Shown: positions 4,911 through 12,263 of the stretch, piece by piece
How the letters are laid out: every line of letters begins with the position of its first letter
Numbering within the stretch: the first letter of the stretch is position 1
Source: a bacterium
GTDB lineage: Bacteria; AUK180
DNA: 17,716 nt
Reading direction: 5' to 3'
NCBI GenBank assembly: GCA_030622125.1
Contig: JAUXGM010000030.1
Span: 1-17,716 of the forward strand
Position numbers and translations under genes: made by a program
Notes under the pieces: generated by a model
The model's input: only the letters and a program-made list of their open reading frames with translations
Databases searched by the model: none
Told to the model about the DNA's origin: nothing

Positions 4911-6380
4911 ATGGGAATAGTTGAAAAAACTCAAAAAAAGGGCACTTCAAAAAAAGAGACGAGAGAAATAGTCATTAAGAAAGAGAGATGTAAAGGTTGT
5001 AATTTTTGTGTGGAATACTGCCCAAGAGATGTTTTAGAGGTTTCAGAAGAATTTAATGAAAAGGGTTATCATCCTCCTAAAATAGTAAACTCGGATCAAT
5101 GTCTATTTTGCGGATTATGTGAAAGAATTTGCCCTGATTTTGCAATTTATATTAAGAATAATGAAACAGAACCTGAAAAAGAAGAAAAACCAATAAGCGA
5201 AACGACACATGGTTTATTCAATATTGTAAAAAGCAAATATGAAGGTGAATTTTTCATGCAAGGTGATATTGCATGTGCAGAAGGAGCAATATATGCAGGC
5301 TGTAGATTTTTTGGTGGTTACCCCATTACACCTGCTACCGAGATCGCTGAAAGAATGGCAAAAAGGCTGCCTTTTTTAGATGGGGTTTTTATCCAATTTG
5401 AGGATGAGATCGCTTCAATGGCAGGCATCTTGGGAGCATCATGGGCGGGAGCAAAATCTATGACTGCAACATCCGGTCCCGGTATATCCCTAATGAATGA
5501 AAATATCGGTTTAGGAATGATGACTGAAACTCCCTGTGTGGTGGTAAATGTTCAAAGAGGTTCACCTTCCACCGGATTGCCTACTTCATGGGGACAAGCA
5601 GATATGATGCAGGCGAAATGGGGTTCGCATGGTGATTATGGAAGTATAACATTATGTCCGAAATCACCGCAAGAATTTTTTGATCTTACAATAGTTGCAT
5701 TTAACTACTCTGAAAAATATCGATTGCCTGTTTTTATTCTCACGGATGCCATTGTTGGACATATGATCGAAAAAGTTATAATACCACCGCCTGATAAGTT
5801 GGAAATTATCAATAGAAAGTATACAAAAAAAAGACCACAAGATTATCTTCCATATGAAGCTGAAAGTAATCTCATTCCTGATTTTGCGAAAGCAGGGGAC
5901 GGATACCATTATTATGTAACGGGATTAACCCATGATGAAAGAGGTTATCCCATAATGACCGAGGAAGTCCAGAAAGAAAATGTAACAAGATTAGTAGAAA
6001 AGATCAACACTTATAGTGATGATATAATTATTTTAGAAGAAAGAGATATTGACAAAGCTGATATTGTTGTAATTGCTTATGGTATTACATCCAGAACGGT
6101 TATACCTGCAATTGAAAAAGCTAAGAAGAAAGGAATCAAAGTAGGATATTTAAGACTCATTACGATATGGCCGTTCCCGGAAAAAAGGATCAATGAAATA
6201 GCAAGAAACATTAAGGGCTTTGTAGTTGTAGAAATGAATTTAGGACAGATCGTTTTGGAAGTTGAAAGATGTGCCGCGCCTTATACCTCCACAAAATTGG
6301 TTCCTCATGCCGGTGGTGGAATACATAATATTGACGACATTGTAAAAGCAATAGAGGAGTTAGCCCATGAAAAAAAGTAG
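4911..6380 (+). CDS. korA: 2-oxoglutarate:ferredoxin oxidoreductase, fused ferredoxin (delta) and alpha subunits
   Basis: A 489-residue fusion. Residues about 20-80 are a two-cluster ferredoxin domain: CKGCNFCVEYCP (Cys27, 30, 33, 37) and CLFCGLCERICP (Cys64, 67, 70, 74). From about residue 115 comes the alpha subunit of a 2-oxoacid:acceptor oxidoreductase, with GDIACAEGAIYAGCRFFGG, YPITPATEIAE, the EDEIASMAGILGASWAG segment and TSGPGISLMNE. GLPTSWGQADMMQ and the neighbouring TCA genes favour 2-oxoglutarate as substrate over pyruvate or branched acids. The enzyme interconverts 2-oxoglutarate plus CoA with succinyl-CoA, CO2 and reduced ferredoxin. AGGAG about 10 bases upstream supports the start. 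The 3' end overlaps korB by 14 bases. KorD and KorA are often separate genes; here they are one. Confidence 0.9.
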   Translation: MGIVEKTQKKGTSKKETREIVIKKERCKGCNFCVEYCPRDVLEVSEEFNEKGYHPPKIVNSDQCLFCGLCERICPDFAIYIKNNETEPEKEEKPISETTHGLFNIVKSKYEGEFFMQGDIACAEGAIYAGCRFFGGYPITPATEIAERMAKRLPFLDGVFIQFEDEIASMAGILGASWAGAKSMTATSGPGISLMNENIGLGMMTETPCVVVNVQRGSPSTGLPTSWGQADMMQAKWGSHGDYGSITLCPKSPQEFFDLTIVAFNYSEKYRLPVFILTDAIVGHMIEKVIIPPPDKLEIINRKYTKKRPQDYLPYEAESNLIPDFAKAGDGYHYYVTGLTHDERGYPIMTEEVQKENVTRLVEKINTYSDDIIILEERDIDKADIVVIAYGITSRTVIPAIEKAKKKGIKVGYLRLITIWPFPEKRINEIARNIKGFVVVEMNLGQIVLEVERCAAPYTSTKLVPHAGGGIHNIDDIVKAIEELAHEKK

Positions 6381-7218
6381 TATTGAAATCAACAAACACC
6401 CTATTGATAAATATCTCAGAAGAGACAGGATGCCTCATATTTGGTGTCCCGGCTGCGGCTTAGGAATGGATATAACTGCATTTATTGAAGGAACAAAGCA
6501 AGCGAATATAGACATGAATAATATGCAAATTGTTTCAGGTATCGGATGTACGGGAAGGATTTCCGGATATATCAAGTTAGATGCTTATCATACAACACAT
6601 GGCAGGGCAATTCCTTTTGCGTCAGGATTGAAATTAGCAAATCGAAACCTTACTGTTGTAGTATTTTCCGGTGATGGCGATCTTTTTGCTATTGGCGGCA
6701 ATCATTTGATACATGCGGCAAGAAGAAATGTTGATCTAACCGTTATATGCGTCAATAATTTTATTTACGGAATGACAGGCGGACAGACAGCACCTACCAC
6801 ACCGGTGGGAGCATTCAGCTCTACCGCTCCTTATGGTAATTTTGAAAAACCTTTTAATCTGGTGGGAGTAGCCGCTTCTGCCGGAGCTTCTTATGTTGCA
6901 AGATGGACTTCACTTCATACAAAAAGATTAGCAAATTCCATTGCAAAGGCATTAAGTAATAAAGGTTTTTCTTTTATAGAAATCGTTTCTCCTTGTCCTA
7001 CGGTTTTTGGTAGAAAAAATAATAGAAGTGATGCTCTTGGTTTAATAAATGAATTAAGAGATAGATCCCGCATCGATAATTCTGCAAACCCAACGGAAAT
7101 TCCAATTACCAATTATGGGGAAATAGTTATTGGAGATTTTTTAAATGAACCTCGTCCGTGTTTTTCTGAAAGTTTTGAAGAAGGCATAAAGAAAACAAAA
7201 GAAAGGATTGAAAAATGA
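6367..7218 (+). CDS. korB: 2-oxoglutarate:ferredoxin oxidoreductase, beta (TPP-binding) subunit
   Basis: A 283-residue subunit carrying the thiamine diphosphate site and one [4Fe-4S] cluster. The likely cluster ligands are Cys27 and Cys30 (WCPGCGLG), Cys61 (GIGCTGR) and Cys210 (VSPCPTVFG). The TPP/Mg motif starts at GDGD (about 102-105) and continues through AIGGNHLIHAARRN to VNNFIYGMTGGQ. HTTHGRAIPFASG is also typical. It starts inside the end of korA (14-base overlap), which suggests translational coupling, and overlaps korC by four bases (ATGA). It works with the alpha and gamma subunits to transfer electrons from 2-oxoacid decarboxylation to ferredoxin, or the reverse for carboxylation of succinyl-CoA. 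Length is normal for KorB. Confidence 0.93.
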   Translation: MKKSSIEINKHPIDKYLRRDRMPHIWCPGCGLGMDITAFIEGTKQANIDMNNMQIVSGIGCTGRISGYIKLDAYHTTHGRAIPFASGLKLANRNLTVVVFSGDGDLFAIGGNHLIHAARRNVDLTVICVNNFIYGMTGGQTAPTTPVGAFSSTAPYGNFEKPFNLVGVAASAGASYVARWTSLHTKRLANSIAKALSNKGFSFIEIVSPCPTVFGRKNNRSDALGLINELRDRSRIDNSANPTEIPITNYGEIVIGDFLNEPRPCFSESFEEGIKKTKERIEK

Positions 7219-7763
7219 AAGATTGTAATTTTAAGATAGTTGGTTTTGGCGGACAAGGGATTATTCTTACTTCTTATGTTTTAGGGACTGCTATTTCAAT
7301 TCATGACGGGAATAGTGTTTCAATGACCCAATCTTACGGACCTGAAGCAAGGGGAGGGACATGCAGTTCACAACTTGTAATAAGCAGTAGTGAAGTAAAT
7401 TACCCTCTTGTTGAAAAAACAGATATATTGGTAGTGTTATCACAAGAAGGCTATGATAAATATTTTCAAATATTAAATACCGACGGTGTACTTTTTTATG
7501 ATTTAAATATGGTGAAAAAAGAGAAAATTAATAAAAAAATAAAAGCATTTTCTATTCCCGCAACCAAAATTGCCGAAGATTTGGGGAATAAACTTTTCGC
7601 AAATATGGTAATGTTGGGTTTTATTGCAGCCCACACTGATATAGTAAAAGCAGGATCTTTGAAAAAAGCTATTAAAGAAACTGTTTCCCCAAAATATATT
7701 GATATTGATCTAAAAGCATTTGATCTTGGATATCATTACGCTGAAAATGCTAACAAGGAGTAG
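7215..7763 (+). CDS. korC: 2-oxoglutarate:ferredoxin oxidoreductase, gamma subunit
   Basis: A 182-residue gamma subunit, normal length. It has the family signature GFGGQGIILTSYVLG near the N-terminus (about residues 10-24), followed by MTQSYGPEARGGTCSSQLV (about 38-56), conserved in the gamma domain of 2-oxoacid:ferredoxin oxidoreductases, where it contributes to the CoA-binding interface. The ATGA overlap with korB indicates coupled translation. It completes the kor set DA-B-C. The hdrA homologue begins three bases after its stop, with its ribosome site inside the korC 3' end. That places the ferredoxin-linked enzyme and the Hdr/Frd genes on one message. Confidence 0.92.
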   Translation: MKDCNFKIVGFGGQGIILTSYVLGTAISIHDGNSVSMTQSYGPEARGGTCSSQLVISSSEVNYPLVEKTDILVVLSQEGYDKYFQILNTDGVLFYDLNMVKKEKINKKIKAFSIPATKIAEDLGNKLFANMVMLGFIAAHTDIVKAGSLKKAIKETVSPKYIDIDLKAFDLGYHYAENANKE

Positions 7764-7766
7764 AAA

Positions 7767-10157
7767 GTGAGAATAGGAGTATATGTATGTCATTGTGGAG
7801 GAAATATCTCCGAAGTCGTTAATATAGATGAAGTGCTGAATTCCTTAAAAAACGAACATGATGTCGCATTTGTAAAAGACCATGAACATCTTTGTTCCAA
7901 AGAAGGACAGGAAATCATTTTTAATGATATTCAAGAATATAAGTTAGATAAAATCACTATTGCCGCTTGTTCACCTCAATTTCAAGGACCCACATTCAAA
8001 ACACTTATGGAAAGAGCCGGCTTGAGCCCATATTTAATGGAAATGGCTAATATAAGAGAGCAAAGTGCATGGGTACATTACGATGATCACAAAAAGGCTA
8101 CTGATAAAGCTAAAGAATTAACAAAAATGGCAATTGCCAAGGTTCGATATAATGAACCCCTTTCCAAGTATAGTATAGATATCGGCAAAAGGACCTTAAT
8201 AATCGGAGCTGGAATTGCGGGAATACAAGCCGCTTTGGATCTCGCTGATTCAGGGATAAAGGTCTATTTAGTTGAAAAAGATCCTTCTATCGGGGGACAT
8301 ATGGCGCAATTATCAAGAACATTTCCCACGGAAGACTGCTCAGCATGTATTCTTTCCCCTAAAATGGCTGATGTTCCTGAAAATCCGAACATAGAACTAT
8401 TAACCTATGGAGAGATAAAAGATGTTTCAGGTTATCTTGGAAATTTCCATATTACCGTTAATAGGAAACCGACATATGTTGATGCTGAAAAATGTACGGC
8501 TTGTGGAGATTGCGCAGATGTATGTCCCGTGGAGCTGCTTAATGAATATGATGGTAACCTCGCAACAAGGAAAGCCATATACCTACCTACAAAAATAGCG
8601 GTGCCGCATTCATATGTTCTTGATACGGAGCATTGTCTCGGCTTGAATCCTTTGGCTTGCGGGAAATGTCAAGAGGTGTGTAAAGCCGATGCAATAAATT
8701 ATGATCTCTATGAAGAGGAAATTGAATTCGATGTTGATACCATTATAGTTGCAACAGGTTTTGAATTATTCGATGCAAAGGAAAAGCCTGAATACGGGTT
8801 TGGGAAATTCAAAAATGTTATTGACGGAATGCAAATGGAAAGGATCATTGTATCCAGCGCGGAAGGGAATCCTTTGAAAGACATTGGAAAAAAAATTGCC
8901 TATATACAATGTATCGGTTCAAGAGATAAACAGATCGGCAGACCGTATTGTTCAAGGATTTGCTGTATGTATGCAATTAAACAGGCTAACTTACTGAAGA
9001 AAGGAATGCCGGATCGGGATATTTACATTTTCTACATTGACATTCGAGCTTTTGGCAAAGGATTTGAGGAATATTACAATACCGCTCAGGAAAATGGAGT
9101 GAAATTTATTAGAGGAAAGGTTGCCGAATTAATGGAAAATCCCGATACCGGCAAAATTATCGTAAAAGCAGAGGATACATTAAATAGACAAATGATAGAA
9201 ACAGAATTTGATACCGTAGTTCTATCGGTTGGAATCGGACCAAGTAAAACTACGGAAAATATTTCAAATATGTTGAAATTGGCAAGGAGTTCAGACGGAT
9301 TTTTACAAGAAGCTCATCCAAAATTCAAGCCTGTTGATACACTTGTACCGGGTATATTTTTAGCCGGCACAATTCAGGGTCCCAAAGATATTCCGGATAC
9401 TGTTTCACAAGCAAGCGGTTCGGCGGCAAGGGCGATCAGGTTAATGAATCAAGGAGAATATTTCTTTGATCCGCTATTGGCTTTTGTTGATGAAGAAAAA
9501 TGTGACGGTTGTGGATTATGTGTTGATCATTGCCCGTATAACGCAATATCAATGGCGGGAAAAACAGCAGAGGTCAATACCGCTTTCTGCTCAGGTTGCG
9601 GCAGTTGTATTTCATATTGTCCAAAAGACGCACTGGACCTGCACTTGTATACCAATAAACAATTATTGGAACAGATTAAAGAGGCAGTTATTAATAAGGG
9701 AGATGAGCCAAGAGTTCTGGTATTTGCCGATGACATGACTGCGTACAGATTGGCAGATAATGTCGGGAATGCAAAAGGCATTTATTCGCCGTACAGCAGA
9801 ATAATCAAAGTTCCTTCTTCCTGTAGGGTAACTCCTAAATTATTGCTCCAGGCATTCCATTATGGTGCTGATTCCGTTCTGATTTTAGGGACCGAAACAA
9901 AATCTTCACCATACCCGCATTGCCAGGAAGAAATAGAAAGATCTGTGAAAATAGTCCATAATATTTTAAAAGAAAATGAGATATCCGATAAAAGATTGTT
10001 CAATACCACCATTGTTACTGTAATGATAAAGAAGTTCTCGGGTATAATAAATACTTATACGGATCTGGCTAAGACATTAGGCCCCATTCCATTAGAAAAA
10101 AGAGAAAAATTGTTAAAAGACCTTGGGAAAAAGATTTTTGGAGGCAGCCATGAGTAA
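7767..10157 (+). CDS. hdrA: HdrA-like flavin/iron-sulfur subunit with degenerate MvhD-like tail
   Basis: A 796-residue protein starting with GTG, six bases after AAGGAG. The N-terminal HdrA domain has VCHCGGNISEVV and AACSPQFQGPTF. The FAD domain has GAGIAG (147-152), GGHMAQLSRTFPTEDCSAC (ending at Cys194) and the late GTIQGPKDIPDTVSQASG. An inserted ferredoxin domain has CTACGDCADVCP (Cys243-253) and HCLGLNPLACGKCQEVC. Near the C-terminus lie two more clusters, Cys579-589 and Cys608-618. Residues about 650-796 resemble MvhD/FlpD (SSCRVTPKLLLQAFHYGADSVLILG) but lack most of its cysteines. HdrA is the flavin-bifurcating subunit of heterodisulfide reductase and its bacterial relatives. Here it precedes HdrC, HdrB and Frd-like genes, so it probably connects ferredoxin to fumarate/succinate. 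Some methanogen HdrA proteins are about 650 residues. Confidence 0.88.
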   Translation: MRIGVYVCHCGGNISEVVNIDEVLNSLKNEHDVAFVKDHEHLCSKEGQEIIFNDIQEYKLDKITIAACSPQFQGPTFKTLMERAGLSPYLMEMANIREQSAWVHYDDHKKATDKAKELTKMAIAKVRYNEPLSKYSIDIGKRTLIIGAGIAGIQAALDLADSGIKVYLVEKDPSIGGHMAQLSRTFPTEDCSACILSPKMADVPENPNIELLTYGEIKDVSGYLGNFHITVNRKPTYVDAEKCTACGDCADVCPVELLNEYDGNLATRKAIYLPTKIAVPHSYVLDTEHCLGLNPLACGKCQEVCKADAINYDLYEEEIEFDVDTIIVATGFELFDAKEKPEYGFGKFKNVIDGMQMERIIVSSAEGNPLKDIGKKIAYIQCIGSRDKQIGRPYCSRICCMYAIKQANLLKKGMPDRDIYIFYIDIRAFGKGFEEYYNTAQENGVKFIRGKVAELMENPDTGKIIVKAEDTLNRQMIETEFDTVVLSVGIGPSKTTENISNMLKLARSSDGFLQEAHPKFKPVDTLVPGIFLAGTIQGPKDIPDTVSQASGSAARAIRLMNQGEYFFDPLLAFVDEEKCDGCGLCVDHCPYNAISMAGKTAEVNTAFCSGCGSCISYCPKDALDLHLYTNKQLLEQIKEAVINKGDEPRVLVFADDMTAYRLADNVGNAKGIYSPYSRIIKVPSSCRVTPKLLLQAFHYGADSVLILGTETKSSPYPHCQEEIERSVKIVHNILKENEISDKRLFNTTIVTVMIKKFSGIINTYTDLAKTLGPIPLEKREKLLKDLGKKIFGGSHE

Positions 10158-10557
10158 GATGATAGATTTATCAAAAGAAGCGGATGAATTCTTAAAAAAG
10201 ATAGAGGAACTCAGCGGAGAAAAGATCACGAGTTGTATTCAATGCGGTATTTGTTCAGGAAGTTGTCCGATGATCAATGAAATGGATTTAACACCTGCTC
10301 AAATTATGTTAATGACTTTATTAGGTCAAAAGGAAGAATTGTTAAAATCAAAATCCATATGGATATGTGCTTCCTGTTATACCTGCACGGTCCGATGCCC
10401 AAGAGAATTGGACCTTTCAAAGGTCGCAGAGGCGTTACGACAGGTCAAACTGAGACTTTCCATTGATCGTATAGATATAAATAAGATGGATAAGGCGGAT
10501 CTGGAAGAGTTACCGCCGATAGCTCTTGTCTCGGCTTTCAGAAAGTTTACAGGATAG
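10150..10557 (+). CDS. hdrC: HdrC-like iron-sulfur subunit
   Basis: A 135-residue protein using the ATG at 10150, five bases after GGAGG (10140-10144). A longer frame opening at 10123 has no ribosome site and would overlap HdrA more. It contains two [4Fe-4S] motifs, CIQCGICSGSCP (Cys29, 32, 35, 39) and CASCYTCTVRCP (Cys73, 76, 79, 83), in the helical HdrC fold. HdrC passes electrons between HdrA and HdrB. It overlaps hdrA by eight bases and hdrB starts nine bases later. In class E succinate:quinone reductases a similar small subunit (SdhF-like) can occur, so HdrC and SdhF roles are not distinguishable from sequence alone. Confidence 0.88.
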   Translation: MSKMIDLSKEADEFLKKIEELSGEKITSCIQCGICSGSCPMINEMDLTPAQIMLMTLLGQKEELLKSKSIWICASCYTCTVRCPRELDLSKVAEALRQVKLRLSIDRIDINKMDKADLEELPPIALVSAFRKFTG

Positions 10558-10566
10558 GAGATAAAA

Positions 10567-11469
10567 ATGAAGATACCCTACTATCCGGGTTGTACATTAA
10601 AAACAAAGGCAAAAAACTTTGAGAGATCCTCCATTGCCGTCGCCGAAATGCTCGGAGTTGAACTTGTTGAACTTCCTAAATGGAATTGTTGTGGTGTTGT
10701 TCATTCTTTGACATCGGATGATCTGATCCATCATCTTGCTCCAATAAGGAATTTGGTCCGTGTCCAGGAGATGAACGAGGAAAAATTGGTTGAAGATGAA
10801 TTTAGACTTGTTACGCTTTGTTCAATGTGTTATAATACACTAAAGAGATCAAATCTAAGATTTATAGAAAATTATGAAGAGAGAGAAAAGATAAACAGTA
10901 TTATGGAACGAGAAGAGGATTACAAAGGAAATGTAAAGGTTGTTCATTTTCTGGAAATATTAAGGGATATAGGTTATGATAAAATAAGTGATAAGATCAA
11001 AAAGCCACTTGATAAATTGAAGATTGCGGTATATTATGGATGCAATCTCCTGAGACCTAAGGAGGTGGGTATCGATGACCCTGAAAACCCTGATATACTG
11101 GAAACCCTTTTTGAATCACTGGGAGCGGAGGTTACCCTCTTCCCATATAAAAAGATGTGCTGTGGAAGTTATCAAACGGTTCTGGATAAAGAGAGTGTTG
11201 CCGATCTGACATATAATATCCTCTCCAATGCAAAGGAACATCATGCCGAGATAGTTGTAACAAGCTGTCCGCTGTGTGCTTTTAATTTAGATAACAGGCA
11301 GGAAATTGTTAGATCCAAACATTCCGAATTCAAAGCTATCCCTGTTGTCTATTTTTCCCAGTTGATGGCATTGGCTTTTGGATTGAATATTGAGATATGC
11401 GGTTTTGATTCGAACTATATTAGTGCGCTGCCCTTACTGAAAAAAAAGGGTTATTTAAAAAATAAATAG
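10567..11469 (+). CDS. hdrB: HdrB/SdhE-like subunit with two CCG domains
   Basis: A 300-residue protein with two cysteine-rich CCG domains. The first is Cys9 (PYYPGC), Cys41-Cys42 (NCCG), Cys85 and Cys88 (CSMC). The second is Cys159 (YGCNLL), Cys198-Cys199 (MCCGSY), Cys234 and Cys237 (CPLC). Both are complete. In methanogen HdrB these bind two non-cubane [4Fe-4S] clusters that reduce the disulfide CoM-S-S-CoB. In class E Sdh/Frd (SdhE, as in Campylobacter and Sulfolobales) and in TfrB, equivalent domains are associated with fumarate/succinate conversion. The next two genes are Frd/Sdh-like subunits, so a role as electron conduit to them is likely. AGGAG upstream supports the ATG. The natural disulfide or quinone partner is unknown. 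Confidence 0.87.
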   Translation: MKIPYYPGCTLKTKAKNFERSSIAVAEMLGVELVELPKWNCCGVVHSLTSDDLIHHLAPIRNLVRVQEMNEEKLVEDEFRLVTLCSMCYNTLKRSNLRFIENYEEREKINSIMEREEDYKGNVKVVHFLEILRDIGYDKISDKIKKPLDKLKIAVYYGCNLLRPKEVGIDDPENPDILETLFESLGAEVTLFPYKKMCCGSYQTVLDKESVADLTYNILSNAKEHHAEIVVTSCPLCAFNLDNRQEIVRSKHSEFKAIPVVYFSQLMALAFGLNIEICGFDSNYISALPLLKKKGYLKNK

Positions 11470-11483
11470 TGTGGAGGAAGTAT

Positions 11484-12263
11484 ATGGTTAAAAAAGATAT
11501 TATGGAAGAAATTGCAAAAGCAAACAAGTCGGTTATTAAGGGAGTGGATAAGAAGGATATAGAACATTGGGCAACGATTTACATAATGGGAAAGGCGTAT
11601 CGAGTACCTGCCGATCTGACCATTATGCAAGCGATGGAATATGCCGGATACAAATTTATTCGTTCCTGTGGTTGCAGAGCAGGTTTTTGCGGTGCCTGTT
11701 CAACGATATACAGATTGAAGGGAGATTACAAATTACAAACGGCAATGGCATGTCAGACACGGGTAGAGGACGGTATGTATCTCGTTCAACTTCCATTTTC
11801 TCCTGCTGAAAAGCCGATCTATGATATCGATACCGTAGAATATGAAGAGAATAGTTTTCTGAAATATTTTCCCGAGATTGCCAGATGTGTCTCCTGTAAT
11901 ACCTGTACAAAGGCATGTCCGCAGGATTTAGAGGTTATGGATTTTATTCAAGCAGCTCTCAGGGGAGACTTTAAAAAGGTGGCTGAGCTTTCATTTGATT
12001 GTATCCAGTGCGGATTATGTGCAATTAGATGTCCTGCGGAGATCGTTCAATACAATGTAGCTCAATTCGGAAGAATCATGTATGGTAAATACGGTTTTAA
12101 GGAAAACGAGTTTCTTGAAAAAAGGGTTACGGAAATAAAAGAGGGAAAATTTGATAAGGAATTTAAGAGATTATTATCTCTCAGCGGGAATAAAATAGTT
12201 GATGTCTATAAGAAACAGCAGGCAACAAAGAGTAAATACTTAAAAAAAGGGGGTAAAAAATGA
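11484..12263 (+). CDS. frdB: Fumarate reductase/succinate dehydrogenase-like iron-sulfur subunit
   Basis: A 259-residue protein from ATG 11484, six bases after GGAGG (11473-11477). The frame also opens at a GTG at 11469 with no proper ribosome site. It has a plant-type [2Fe-2S] site, C-x4-C-x2-C at Cys64-69-72 plus Cys90, with an extra Cys62. Two further clusters follow: CVSCNTCTKACP (Cys135-145) and CIQCGLCAIRCP (Cys173-183). In classical SdhB/FrdB the third site lacks one Cys and holds [3Fe-4S]. Here all four are present, predicting [4Fe-4S] as in class E Sdh and TfrB-like proteins. No membrane segment is present. It overlaps the flavoprotein gene by four bases. The symbol denotes the family; the direction in the cell is unknown. 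Confidence 0.85.
   Translation: MVKKDIMEEIAKANKSVIKGVDKKDIEHWATIYIMGKAYRVPADLTIMQAMEYAGYKFIRSCGCRAGFCGACSTIYRLKGDYKLQTAMACQTRVEDGMYLVQLPFSPAEKPIYDIDTVEYEENSFLKYFPEIARCVSCNTCTKACPQDLEVMDFIQAALRGDFKKVAELSFDCIQCGLCAIRCPAEIVQYNVAQFGRIMYGKYGFKENEFLEKRVTEIKEGKFDKEFKRLLSLSGNKIVDVYKKQQATKSKYLKKGGKK

Noticed and set aside
10123-10149. Upstream start for the HdrC-like gene
   Set aside because: No ribosome site before it. GGAGG lies five bases before the ATG at 10150, which also gives the usual short overlap with hdrA.
11469-11483. GTG start for the iron-sulfur subunit gene
   Set aside because: It overlaps the hdrB stop and the true-looking GGAGG falls after it, six bases before ATG 11484.
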